Made by a program: the position numbers and the translations under genes. This document shows, piece after piece, positions 43,815 through 52,197 of a stretch of 64,000 bases of DNA. Origin of the DNA: Paenibacillus sp. NAIST15-1 (GTDB taxonomy: Bacteria; Bacillota; Bacilli; Paenibacillales; Paenibacillaceae); assembly GCF_001894745.1 (NCBI RefSeq), contig NZ_BBYF01000005.1, positions 310,001 to 374,000 of the forward strand. The letters run 5' to 3'. The notes beneath the pieces are model-generated. The model was not told where the DNA came from. It searched no databases and worked only from the letters and a program-made list of their open reading frames with translations. Positions within the stretch are counted from its first letter, which is position 1. Every line of letters starts with the position of its first letter.

Positions 43815-43863
43815 ATGGAAAAAGGGCAGTTCCAGCCATGCTAACATGGTTCTGGAGCAACCC
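43815..43863 (-). terminator. Terminator of the secreted paralogue operon
   Basis: TCCAG-CCATG pairs with CATGG-GGA with further outer pairing, then CCCTTTTTCC on the minus strand, directly after the gene ending at 43881. Confidence 0.6.
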
Positions 43864-43880
43864 CCCTTGTGTTTTATTTA

Positions 43881-44864
43881 TTATCGATTGATCGGTATCG
43901 TGACTTGCAAATCCTTCAGATAGGTTCTCTTTCCTTCACTGCCCTTTTTTGCTCCGAGGATGCTCCAATCCTTGCTGTTTACCGTGTATGTATACGGCTT
44001 GATCGTGATAGATGTCGTCTTGTCGTCAATCGGATAGTAGAATTGATCAACATGGTATTTGGTTTCCGGTTTTTTATTAAAGAATCCGATCGTTTCTTGA
44101 TTTATTTCCTTCCCTTTGTTATCCATAAGCTCATAGTAGACCTTGCTTGCATGGTATTTCCCAGATTGCTCGGCAGAAGCAGGCACTGAACCTTGACTGT
44201 CTAGAATGAGTCGGGTCGAGAATGGCGTCAGTTCGAGTTGCTTGACGGTATAGCTGAATTTCCCAGACGTTTTGGATGCTTCTGGCTTGATAACGAGCGG
44301 TTTGCTTTTCAACTCGATCGGAACCTTGAGCTCAAATGGTTCACTAACTTTTGTAACTTCAGCCCTAATGGTAAGCTCGAATTTCTCGGGCGCTTTGACT
44401 CCTTTTGCGACATAATAAAAATTATTCTGAGGACCAGAGAAACTGGCACTGTTCAATTTTATCGGCTCTCCATCAACTAATACCTTCGGGCTTAGCTTAA
44501 TGTAACCCTTTAGCTGATCCTGCTCAGGGACGGCATTTTTTTTGATAAATTCATTGTTCGGATTTTCTTTTAGATCCTCCATGCTGAAATATGGGGATAC
44601 CGTACCGTCCAGATTTGCTCCTTCTCGCTTGACTAAGATGGATAATGTAGAACCGTCGTACTTCACTTCTTCCAGCTTCAAGGTAATCCCGTCATGCTTC
44701 ACACTCAAATTAGGCTTGTACAGGTAACCCTGCTCGATAGCCGTCTTTTCATTGATGCCGTCTAGTTTCGGCGCTGCTGCTGCGGGCAAATTCGAACCGA
44801 GTGCCCCCGTTCCAAGCAGTGCTGCCACAGATATTGCGATTGCCGTTTTTTTGATTGACTTCAT
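43881..44864 (-). CDS. Secreted DUF5643-like protein, paralogue of the anti-sigma outer domain
   Basis: A 327-residue protein with a signal peptide (residues 1-31, KKTAIAISVAALLGTGALG, cleavage after AAA) and then the same outer-domain order as the anti-sigma protein: YLYKPNLSVKHDGITLKLEE, a GEPIK strand, KFELTIRAEVTKV, GKFSYTVKQLELTPFSTRL and ITIKPYTYTV. It lacks the cytoplasmic sigma-binding part. A possible role is ligand binding or signal modulation for the sigma system; this is inference. It is 42 nt downstream of a close paralogue (44907-45881) with no promoter between them. Confidence 0.75.
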   Translation of the reverse strand: MKSIKKTAIAISVAALLGTGALGSNLPAAAAPKLDGINEKTAIEQGYLYKPNLSVKHDGITLKLEEVKYDGSTLSILVKREGANLDGTVSPYFSMEDLKENPNNEFIKKNAVPEQDQLKGYIKLSPKVLVDGEPIKLNSASFSGPQNNFYYVAKGVKAPEKFELTIRAEVTKVSEPFELKVPIELKSKPLVIKPEASKTSGKFSYTVKQLELTPFSTRLILDSQGSVPASAEQSGKYHASKVYYELMDNKGKEINQETIGFFNKKPETKYHVDQFYYPIDDKTTSITIKPYTYTVNSKDWSILGAKKGSEGKRTYLKDLQVTIPINR

Positions 44865-44906
44865 TTGTAACTATCATCCCTTCTACATTTGGAAATCATT
44901 TTTGTG

Positions 44907-45881
44907 TTATCGTTTGATTGGAATCGTGAGCTCCAAGCCTTTCAAATACGTTTTCTTATGAGTCATTTTCCCGTTGCTCCCCTTCTCCTCGAGGATAGCC
45001 CAGTTTTTGCTATTAATGGTATACGTATATGGCTTAATCGTGATGGAGGTCGCCTTGTCGTCCGTTGGATAGTAGAATTTATCAATATGGTATTTGGTTT
45101 CCGGCATTTTATGGAAGAATCCAATCATTTCAGGCCCTATCTCGTTGCCGTTGTTGTCGAATAACTCATAATAAACTGGACTTGCATGGTACTTCCCGGA
45201 TTGCTCAGCTGAAGCAGGGGGCAAACCTTCGCTGTCCAGGATAAGCCGTGTAGAGAACGGCGACAGAACAATCTGCTTAACGGTATAGCTGAATTTTCCG
45301 GAAGTTTTGGATGCGCGATCTGGCTTCACAACGAGCGGTTTGCTTTTCAACTTCACCGGCACTTTGAAATCATAAGTTTCCTTCACATGCGTCACTCCGG
45401 CCTTAATCGAGAGCTCGAATTCGTCAGGGAGCTTCACCCCTTTTGCATAGTATTGATAGCTCTTATTTGCTCCAAAGGTCTCAGAGCTGCTTATGGTGAT
45501 GGGTTTGCCATCGGCAAGCACCTCACACTCTGACTTGATGTAACCTTTGAGTTTCTCTTTCTCCGGGTTGATGGTAAAGGGGAAATCAAGATTCGCTCCT
45601 TCCGGACGCAATGCGAAGGATAATATCGTTCCATCGTAGCGAACATCGGTCAAAGTTAGGGTAATTACATCATGCTTGACACTCAAATTAGGCTTGTATA
45701 GGTACCCCTGCTTGATAGCCGTCTTTTCATTGAAGCCATCTATCCTCAGTGCTGCTGTAGCTGGCATGCTGGAACTGAATGCTCCAATGCCAAGCAGTGC
45801 TGCAGTGGAAGTGACAATGATGGTTTTTTTGATCAAGCTGAACTTGTTTTTCGAATTAGGATTGCTCTCTACATGATTCAT
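44907..45881 (-). CDS. Secreted DUF5643-like protein, second paralogue
   Basis: A 324-residue protein, clearly similar to the product of 43881-44864 along its whole length (for example YLYKPNLSVKHDVITLTLTD and GKFSYTVKQIVLSPFSTRL). A hydrophobic segment near residues 18-43 (KKTIIVTSTAALLGIGAFSS) is a signal peptide or anchor after a short charged start. It is the first gene of the two-gene operon and is preceded by the bipartite motif at 45917-45949 shared with the sigma operon, which ties it to that regulon. Confidence 0.75.
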   Translation of the reverse strand: MNHVESNPNSKNKFSLIKKTIIVTSTAALLGIGAFSSSMPATAALRIDGFNEKTAIKQGYLYKPNLSVKHDVITLTLTDVRYDGTILSFALRPEGANLDFPFTINPEKEKLKGYIKSECEVLADGKPITISSSETFGANKSYQYYAKGVKLPDEFELSIKAGVTHVKETYDFKVPVKLKSKPLVVKPDRASKTSGKFSYTVKQIVLSPFSTRLILDSEGLPPASAEQSGKYHASPVYYELFDNNGNEIGPEMIGFFHKMPETKYHIDKFYYPTDDKATSITIKPYTYTINSKNWAILEEKGSNGKMTHKKTYLKGLELTIPIKR

Positions 45882-45916
45882 ACGAATTCACCATTCCAAT
45901 CTCTCTTGTTCTACTC

Positions 45917-45949
45917 TATATAACAATTTCAGTCGGCTCTTTTGTGACA
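45917..45949 (-). promoter_or_regulatory. Putative ECF promoter of the paralogue operon
   Basis: TGTCACAAAA (45949-45940), 13-nt spacer, TTGTTATATA (45926-45917) on the minus strand, 36 nt before the start codon at 45881. Both ten-base blocks are identical to those before the sigma gene, while the spacers differ, as expected for functional -35 and -10 elements. Confidence 0.65.
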
Positions 45950-45989
45950 GAAGGCATGATTATTTATAAGAACTGTGAAATCTGGCAAC

Positions 45990-46013
45990 AAAAAAACGAG
46001 CCAATTAGCTCGT
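45990..46013 (-). terminator. Terminator overlapping the end of the GNAT gene
   Basis: ACGAGC-TAATTG-GCTCGT followed by TTTTTTG on the minus strand; the TAA stop of the GNAT gene lies in the loop. Confidence 0.8.
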
Positions 46014-46550
46014 TCTTTGTCTATATTCATCTCTTAACATGCCATAGAATGCCAGATCGTAATGCTGCCCGAATCGATACACATGTTGTTTCAGTGTTCC
46101 CTCATAAGCGAAGCCGATCTTCTCCATGATTCTCCACGATCTAGGATTAGAGGTGTATGCTTCAGCGAAAATTTTATGAAGCCCTAGCTCTTCGAACCCA
46201 TAAGATAGAAGCGCTTGAGCTGCTTCGGTGCCATACCCTTTGCCCCAATAAGGCTTCCCAATCCAGTATGCTAATTCTCCTCGGTTATGCATTGCTGAGA
46301 TGCTAATATTCATAATGCCGATTAAGTCTTCAGATGATTTCTCGCAAATCGCGAAAATGACTACTTTACCCTTCGCCTCAGCTTCCAGCATGCTGTTGAT
46401 AAATGGCTCGGCCGCTCCGCTCGGATATGGATACGGAATATTCAACGTCGTCTTGGCGACATCATAATCTCCAGCTAATTGTTCAATTCTCGCAGCATCG
46501 CTCAAGTACAGAGGTCTTAATGATAATCTATTCGTTTCAAGTTGTGGCAT
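46005..46550 (-). CDS. RimJ/RimL-type GNAT N-acetyltransferase
   Basis: A 181-residue acetyltransferase: MPQLETNRLSLRPLYLSDAA at the start, IMNISISAMHNRGELAYWIG, the acetyl-CoA motif YWGKGYGTEAAQALLSYGFE, and NPRSWRIMEKIGFAYEGTLK. These features define the Acetyltransf_3 group that modifies ribosomal protein N-termini or small amines. The ATG at 46550 has GGGGG eight nt upstream; the earlier ATG at 46565 contains that site in its coding sequence. It is a single gene with its own terminator. Confidence 0.88.
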   Translation of the reverse strand: MPQLETNRLSLRPLYLSDAARIEQLAGDYDVAKTTLNIPYPYPSGAAEPFINSMLEAEAKGKVVIFAICEKSSEDLIGIMNISISAMHNRGELAYWIGKPYWGKGYGTEAAQALLSYGFEELGLHKIFAEAYTSNPRSWRIMEKIGFAYEGTLKQHVYRFGQHYDLAFYGMLRDEYRQRTS

Positions 46551-46651
46551 ACTGATGTCCCCCATTTTCCTTCATGATTCATGATTTTAATAACAAGAAA
46601 TTGTTCGAATTCTACCATATTGAACCGGAATATACTAGTCACCACAAAAAA

Positions 46652-46677
46652 ACCATGGGGATATGAGTATCCTCATG
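46652..46677 (-). terminator. Terminator-like hairpin
   Basis: CCATGAGGAT pairs with ATCCCCATGG on the minus strand (one mismatch), followed by seven T residues. It is 190 nt after the ABC ATPase gene that ends at 46866; a second hairpin, GCGGGC/GCCCGC near 46840-46858, lies closer. The rest of this 315-nt gap shows nothing else. Confidence 0.65.
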
Positions 46678-46865
46678 GCAAATTGCATGGTCTGTGCTGC
46701 AAATAAGCAGCGTTAGACAGCTCTACTAATTTCATTTTAATTAGACATGCTGAACAGCAAGTTTCTCTGCTTGTATGAAAATAAGGATGTCGTCTCCCGG
46801 ATCGCACATAGCTAAGGAGGTGGAGGTTGATTCGCTAAAGCGGGCACTCTCGCCCGCTTCCGTCA

Positions 46866-47666
46866 TTACTTATGATAATGTGGTTCATTTGACAGCAATT
46901 GAAGGGAATAACGTTGTCCCAGCTCTTGCCGCACCTCGATAGTCGAATCGAAAAATTCGCTCAGATGAGCCGAGGTCAGCTGATCGGCTGTATTGCCTGA
47001 TGAAAATACAGATCCCTGTTTAATAAGCAGCGTTTTGTTGAAGCAGGGCATGATCTCTTCAACATGATGTGTGACATAGATGAGTGTTGGCGCTTCAGGC
47101 TCGCGTGCAATCGCTTGAATCATGTGGAGCAGTTGATCACGCGCGAAGATATCAAGTCCCGTGCACGGTTCATCGAGGATCAGAAGCTTCGGAGAAGCCA
47201 TTAACGCACGCCCGATGAGCACACGCTGCCGCTCGCCCTGGGATAATGTATCATAAGTGCGGCCTAGCAGTCGCTCGCAGCCGAGCAGCTTAATTAAGGT
47301 TAATGCCTTGTCCTCATCAGACTCTTCGATGTTATCGTATAGTCCGATTGAAGCGAACTTTCCGCTAAGAACGATCTTCTGAACTGTCTCGTGTCCATGG
47401 AGTCTCTGCTGCAGCGAGGTGCTTACCCAACCGATCTGCTTCCGCAACTCGCGGAGATCGAATGTGCCGAATTTCTTTCCGAGGACGGATACGCTGCCTG
47501 AGGTCGGCCAGATGTAGCCATTGATCATATTCAGCAAGGTAGTCTTCCCTGAGCCGTTAAGGCCCAGCAAGCACCAATGCTCTCCCTGTTTAACCTCCCA
47601 AGAGACCTGTTCCAGAATCATCTTGTTATCCCTACTCCAAGTTACATCGCGAACATCAATAACCAT
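46866..47666 (-). CDS. ABC transporter ATP-binding protein (YlmA-like)
   Basis: A 266-residue single ABC ATPase: Walker A GLNGSGKTT, signature LSQGERQRV, Walker B LLILDEPCTGLD and the H-loop YVTHHVEE. It resembles YlmA/ModF-type ATPases encoded without an obvious permease; none is adjacent here. It is 32 nt downstream of a FadR-type regulator on the same strand, so the two are probably co-transcribed. The partner membrane protein and substrate are unknown. Confidence 0.88.
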   Translation of the reverse strand: MVIDVRDVTWSRDNKMILEQVSWEVKQGEHWCLLGLNGSGKTTLLNMINGYIWPTSGSVSVLGKKFGTFDLRELRKQIGWVSTSLQQRLHGHETVQKIVLSGKFASIGLYDNIEESDEDKALTLIKLLGCERLLGRTYDTLSQGERQRVLIGRALMASPKLLILDEPCTGLDIFARDQLLHMIQAIAREPEAPTLIYVTHHVEEIMPCFNKTLLIKQGSVFSSGNTADQLTSAHLSEFFDSTIEVRQELGQRYSLQLLSNEPHYHK

Positions 47667-47698
47667 AACATCCCTCCTCTCCCATATGTGTTCGGCAG

Positions 47699-48394
47699 TT
47701 ATTTGCTGCTTCTGCGGCTGCCTTGCGGCTCCAGATTGGCAAGCGACAAGCGAACGGCGGTATCGGCGTCTCTATTCGCAATCGCCTGCAGCAGTTGATC
47801 ATGCAGCTCCGACCGGTCTTCATAATGCTGCGTGTCGACGATGAGGTGGCTTAGTTCACCGCGAAGCGCGCTGCAGAAGGCACGGTACAGATCAATCAGC
47901 ACAGGATTGTGGCTCGCTTCTGCAATCGAACAGTGGAATTCCACATCATAATCTACATAGGCAGCGTAATTGCCAACCTCCAGTGCCTTTTTTCGTTCTT
48001 CAAGAAGCTGCTTCATTCGCTCAAGCTCCGTATCCGTGCGGCGCTCTGATGCCAAGCGTGCTGCCTGAGCATCCATCATGCTTCTCACTTCGGTAATGTG
48101 CACAGTCTCCGCTCTAAGCAGCCGCTGTTCCAACGAGTCTGAATCAGAAGGGCGTGAACGAACATACGTCCCATCCCCCTGTCGCACTTCCAGCACTCCA
48201 GCATGCACCAGAATCTTGACGGCTTCACGAATCGTTGAACGTCCTACGCCTAACATCTCCATCAGCTCCGGCTCAGTCGGCATGCGATCGCCAGGACGAT
48301 AGTGGTGGTCAAGCGCATCGTGCAGCTGTTCAAGCACTTGATCCACCAGTTTGCGGCGAGGGACGGCAGAGAACTTGGGTGTATTCAAATTCAT
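47699..48394 (-). CDS. GntR-family regulator, FadR subfamily
   Basis: A 231-residue regulator with an N-terminal winged helix (LVDQVLEQLHDALDHHYRPG, PTEPELMEMLGVGRSTIREA, then VRQGDGTYV) and an all-helical FCD ligand-binding domain (about 95-225) with the metal-ligand pattern including DVEFHCSIAEASHNPVL and LHDQLLQAI. The ATG at 48394 has CAGGAGA nine nt upstream; the frame stays open about 70 codons further but that part is not protein-like and includes the SDR gene's terminator. It heads a probable operon with the ABC ATPase. Ligands of FCD regulators are usually small organic acids. Confidence 0.88.
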   Translation of the reverse strand: MNLNTPKFSAVPRRKLVDQVLEQLHDALDHHYRPGDRMPTEPELMEMLGVGRSTIREAVKILVHAGVLEVRQGDGTYVRSRPSDSDSLEQRLLRAETVHITEVRSMMDAQAARLASERRTDTELERMKQLLEERKKALEVGNYAAYVDYDVEFHCSIAEASHNPVLIDLYRAFCSALRGELSHLIVDTQHYEDRSELHDQLLQAIANRDADTAVRLSLANLEPQGSRRSSK

Positions 48395-48485
48395 CAGATC
48401 ATCTCCTGTTATAGAGGAGTATATTCCTTTTTTTACAAATGTCAATCCATTAGTTAGGTGTAACTCGAATCCTGCGTATGAAAAG

Positions 48486-48511
48486 CAAAAAACCGTGCAT
48501 CGCACGGTTTT
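48486..48511 (-). terminator. Terminator of the SDR gene
   Basis: AACCGTGC-gat-GCACGGTT, perfect 8-bp stem, followed by TTTTGC on the minus strand, 18 nt after the SDR stop codon. Confidence 0.85.
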
Positions 48512-48528
48512 AGATAGTAAATTCGAAA

Positions 48529-49248
48529 TTAAGCATTCGTATCCTGCATCGCAGGAATATTGATTTCTTTGACACAGGCTGCTTTGGATAATCCGATTAC
48601 GCATGTGACGAGTGATAAGATATCTTGTACTGGGATGCGGGTACTGTCATAGGCAGAGAGTGCCTTTTCTGCGCCCTCTTCATAAGGAATTTCAGCAGCA
48701 AGCTCGCCTGGATTAATGCAGGTAACGGCTATCTGATCTTGGCGAACATGCTCACGCAGCGCATTCGTTATTCCTCGCAGTCCAAACTTCGACGCAACGA
48801 AGGAAACTTGTGAATTGTTCGTATGATCTAGCCCAGCCGTCGAACCAATGAAGATGATCTTGCCTGCTTCTGACTTGCGGATATTCGGAAGCAGCGACTG
48901 GATACATGTTATTGTTGATGTAATGTTGACTTGAATGATTCTGGCAATTTCCGCAGGATCATCATTGTCGAAATTGTAATCGTCCCCAAAACCATCTTGT
49001 TCCCAAATGCCTACATTGTATATGATTACATCAATCACATCTTCTGCAACTGCATTCGCTATACGGGAGGAAGCCTCCTGCTGCGACAGGTCAGCTTGAA
49101 TCCAGATTCGCTTGACCCCATCTTTCAGATCTAAGCTGGACGGACGATTACGCGAGACAACCCACACTTGATCTCCTTGCTTGGGCAAACCTTTTACGAA
49201 TGCATCACCTAGTCCCTTACTTGCACCGAAAATAATGTATTTTTTCAT
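48529..49248 (-). CDS. Short-chain dehydrogenase/reductase-like protein with altered catalytic Tyr
   Basis: A 239-residue Rossmann-fold protein of the SDR family: the cofactor motif IIFGASKGLGDAFVKG, the YNVGIWE region (NNAG equivalent), IIFIGSTAGLDH with the catalytic-position Ser, and SFVASKFGLRGI, where the YxxxK motif has Phe in place of Tyr. The Lys is kept. Loss of the catalytic Tyr usually abolishes oxidoreductase activity, so the protein may be regulatory or bind NAD(P) without turnover. It is a single gene with its own terminator. Confidence 0.85.
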   Translation of the reverse strand: MKKYIIFGASKGLGDAFVKGLPKQGDQVWVVSRNRPSSLDLKDGVKRIWIQADLSQQEASSRIANAVAEDVIDVIIYNVGIWEQDGFGDDYNFDNDDPAEIARIIQVNITSTITCIQSLLPNIRKSEAGKIIFIGSTAGLDHTNNSQVSFVASKFGLRGITNALREHVRQDQIAVTCINPGELAAEIPYEEGAEKALSAYDSTRIPVQDILSLVTCVIGLSKAACVKEINIPAMQDTNA

Positions 49249-49275
49249 TATTCCATTCCCCTTTCAGGATTCGGA

Positions 49276-50703
49276 TTATTTCGGATTAACCATCGGTTGT
49301 GAATCGGTTATTGCTACTCGCTGGGCGATTTGCGCTAGCTGCTGAATTCCCTCTCGTATTTGGATCTCGTTCATGAGTGAATAGCTTAGACGAATCCAAG
49401 ATTGCATGTCGTTCAGCGGATCACATATATGACCAGGGACAAAGGAAATAGATTGCTGGAAACAGTTGTGCAGGAGTGCGCCACAGGAAATGTTGCTTGG
49501 CAGACGGAGCCATATGTTCAATCCGCCTTGCGGCGTTGTCCATCTCCAATCAATGGGGGCTGCCGATAGTTCCTCTTCCATTACGTCCCGTCTAATTTGC
49601 AGCGCGATCCGCAACTTCTCTAGGTGCTGCTGCATCCGTTCAGATTGATAATAATGAAGAAATATTTTTTGCGTGACGAGTGGTGTTCCGTTATCTGCAA
49701 GCGATTTGGCTGTAATCAGCGGATCGATCATCGATTTGCGAGCGAACACCGCGCAAATGCGCAAACCAGGAGCAACGTACTTGCTGAAGCTTCGCAGATA
49801 GACAACCCATCCATAGGTATCATACATGAATAAAGGCTGCGGCGGCCCCTCATCGAAATAAATATCATGAAATGCATCATCTTCCACAAGCATGCAACGA
49901 TACCGCTCAGCCAATTCTACAAGTTGCTTGCGCTGGGACGGAGGAAGCGTATAACCCGTCGGATTATGGAAGGTTGGGTTCATATAGAACATTCGTGGAC
50001 GATGCTGCTTCATCAGCTTCTCTATCGCTTCCAAATCGTACCCCTCCGGCGTGAACTCCACCGGTATCAATCGGGCGCCATGCCCTCGGAAGATGTCAAT
50101 CGCAGCGCTGTATGTTGGCCGCTCTACGAGAATGGCATCGAGCGGTCTAATTAGGATTCTGGCTAGGAGATCAATCGCCTGCTGTGCACCCGTTGTGATC
50201 AGAATTTCGTCAATAGTCAGATCGACTCGATATTGCCGCATGAAATATTGACACAGCACATCACGCAGTTCCTCATCCCCTTGCGGTGTTGAATAGCTTC
50301 CCATGAGCTTGGGGTACTTATCGAATACTTTCTTTACGTATTCCGACAGGAACAGATTAGGCAGTAAATTCGGATCGATTATAGCTTGAGAAAATTTATA
50401 GTTAGCCGCCACTCGGTGAATATCGGACAGATTGCTTGTTAACTGTATGGCTGTTGAGCTGTTCTTACTATTGAAATAATCCAGTTCAACTGCTGACTTC
50501 GATGGGCTTACGTAGTAGCCGGATTTCTCCTTGACATAGGTCACACCGTGCTGCTTCAACAATTTGTAGACTTTGAACACGGTCAATCGATTCACGCCGA
50601 GTTCAGCGGCAAGGGATCGTACCGAAGGGAGCTTATCATGAGCCCCCCACTCTCCTCGTTCAATATTCGTCAATATGTAATCATATATTTGCTTGGATCG
50701 CAT
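49276..50703 (-). CDS. MocR-family regulator (GntR HTH fused to aminotransferase-like domain)
   Basis: A 475-residue fusion. Residues 1-70 form a GntR winged helix (SKQIYDYILTNIERGEWGAH, LAAELGVNRLTVFKVYKLL). Residues about 110-465 form a fold-type I PLP aminotransferase domain with NPTFHNPTG, VEDDAF and the PLP-lysine motif RSFSKYVAPGLR. MocR proteins use PLP to sense amino compounds. The ATG at 50703 is used (GGGG seven nt upstream). Direct repeats AATCTGTTCTA at 50753-50782 lie just upstream and recur in front of the EamA transporter gene at 55257, its probable target. Confidence 0.92.
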   Translation of the reverse strand: MRSKQIYDYILTNIERGEWGAHDKLPSVRSLAAELGVNRLTVFKVYKLLKQHGVTYVKEKSGYYVSPSKSAVELDYFNSKNSSTAIQLTSNLSDIHRVAANYKFSQAIIDPNLLPNLFLSEYVKKVFDKYPKLMGSYSTPQGDEELRDVLCQYFMRQYRVDLTIDEILITTGAQQAIDLLARILIRPLDAILVERPTYSAAIDIFRGHGARLIPVEFTPEGYDLEAIEKLMKQHRPRMFYMNPTFHNPTGYTLPPSQRKQLVELAERYRCMLVEDDAFHDIYFDEGPPQPLFMYDTYGWVVYLRSFSKYVAPGLRICAVFARKSMIDPLITAKSLADNGTPLVTQKIFLHYYQSERMQQHLEKLRIALQIRRDVMEEELSAAPIDWRWTTPQGGLNIWLRLPSNISCGALLHNCFQQSISFVPGHICDPLNDMQSWIRLSYSLMNEIQIREGIQQLAQIAQRVAITDSQPMVNPK

Positions 50704-50752
50704 CGGCACGCCCCTTTCCTATCTGAACTTATATTGTACTACATTCATCTTC

Positions 50753-50782
50753 AATCTGTTCTATTTGAAGTAATCTGTTCTA
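50753..50782. repeat. MocR-type direct-repeat operator, copy 1
   Basis: AATCTGTTCTA at 50753-50763 and again at 50772-50782, 19 bp apart, 50 nt before the mocR start. The same pair, same spacing and same orientation, occurs at 55187-55216. MocR regulators characteristically bind direct repeats. Confidence 0.7.
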
Positions 50783-50915
50783 GTTAAGCACATGTACGAC
50801 CATACCATAGGGAATTACAGCAATCGTGATCCAGTCAGTATTGAAGCACGCATCTCAGACATGAATCCTAAAAACCTTCTATAATTATCCGAGCACTACC
50901 CCTAGTGCATTCTAC

Positions 50916-51905
50916 TCAAATCTTGTACAGCTCATGCCGTGAAGTTGATGCGGTCAATCGGCCGCATTCACTTGGGTTGTAGCCATAGGTTTTCCGGAAG
51001 AGAGAAGCAAAATGGCTGACATTATGATACCCAACCATCATTGCCGTCTGGCTTACATTGGCTTCCCCTCGTTCCAGCACTCGTCTTGCTTCATTCATGC
51101 GCAGTTCCCGTACGTAACCAAATACAGTAGTCCCGAATAATGTCTTGAAACCTAGCTTCAACTTATAATCATTAAGTCCTGTTAAGCGCGCAAGCCCAAG
51201 CAGGCTGGGCGGCTGCTTCCACGTTCTTGTCAAGATATCCTTCGCTTCATACAGACATTGAATGTCTTCGGCAGTCAGCTTGGAAGTGGTCTGTTGCGCT
51301 TGCCCCTTCTCTTCCAAGCCATCTAAATGAAGCGCCAGCAGCTCAAGCGCTTTTCCTTCCAAATATAGCTTTTGGAGCGCGCCTTGGTAAGGGCACTGCT
51401 TCATCTGTTCTACAAGCAATGAGATCTGGGCTGAGCCAGCCGTTTGCTTACAGAAGACGGAGCTGCGAGTCAATCGTTCAAGCTCAGGAAGATCGTTGTC
51501 GAAATACCTGAGATCAATCCGGAGCTCCATATGCTGCATCCGTTCATTAGGGTGCAGCTGCGCAATCATGTTGGCTTCCTTGACATAGATGAGCGAGGAC
51601 ATCCCCGGGGTCATTGCATATTCTTGCGATGATGCTGACCAGCTGCCGCTGCCTGAAGTCGTATATGAAATTTCAAGATGCGGATAATGGATATCGACGT
51701 CCATCGTTACCGGACGATGAAATTCTGCGTCGAAAAAATTGATTTCTAGCCCTTTTCTTAAGAGAAATCGCTGTAGATGCCCTGTTCCGCTGGGTGCCAG
51801 AATGGAATAGATGCGCTTCTGGTCATTTGGCCGAAGTGAAGGAGTGATATCTATGAAATCTCCGAATGTATCGTTTAAGTCGCGGGAATCGATGTGCAGT
51901 TTCAA
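50916..51905 (-). CDS. AraC-family regulator, probably iron-responsive (PchR-like)
   Basis: A 329-residue protein with a C-terminal AraC double HTH: SLLGLARLTGLNDYKLKLGF, VRELRMNEARRVLERG and QTAMMVGYHNVSHFASLFRK, then TYGYNPSECGR. The N-terminal sensor part resembles PchR-type siderophore-responsive regulators. I choose the TTG at 51905 because GTGGAGGAG lies six nt upstream; the frame is open to 52100, but that reading would place a Fur box inside the coding region. The box at 52084-52098 points to iron control. An MFS transporter gene lies upstream on the same strand, so siderophore or metal transport is a plausible target. Confidence 0.78.
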   Translation of the reverse strand: MKLHIDSRDLNDTFGDFIDITPSLRPNDQKRIYSILAPSGTGHLQRFLLRKGLEINFFDAEFHRPVTMDVDIHYPHLEISYTTSGSGSWSASSQEYAMTPGMSSLIYVKEANMIAQLHPNERMQHMELRIDLRYFDNDLPELERLTRSSVFCKQTAGSAQISLLVEQMKQCPYQGALQKLYLEGKALELLALHLDGLEEKGQAQQTTSKLTAEDIQCLYEAKDILTRTWKQPPSLLGLARLTGLNDYKLKLGFKTLFGTTVFGYVRELRMNEARRVLERGEANVSQTAMMVGYHNVSHFASLFRKTYGYNPSECGRLTASTSRHELYKI

Positions 51906-52083
51906 GACCTTCTCCTCCACTCCATGTCTATATAAGTTTCTGTATGGTACATGAACAAAGCAATCCAGTGTCGGTATATTCCTATGAAGCCTGGCAGGCT
52001 TAGATGTGACGATCCTGATGTGCCGTCCCCCAATGTTAGTCCAAATCGAGCAAATCCATGTATATATCTCCATATTAAAGCAA

Positions 52084-52098
52084 ATGATTATCATTATC
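52084..52098. promoter_or_regulatory. Fur box
   Basis: ATGATTATCATTATC matches the core of the Fur consensus at 14 of 15 positions. It lies upstream of the AraC-type regulator gene in the 97-bp gap after the MFS gene and would confer repression by iron. Confidence 0.75.
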
Positions 52099-52197
52099 AA
52101 TGAATGAAAATAAAAAATCTCTTTTTACCATTTCACTTGTCTTCTTGCCGTTCTTGTTATTTTTAGATGCTTATTAGTCTACGGTTAGAGTCTTATT

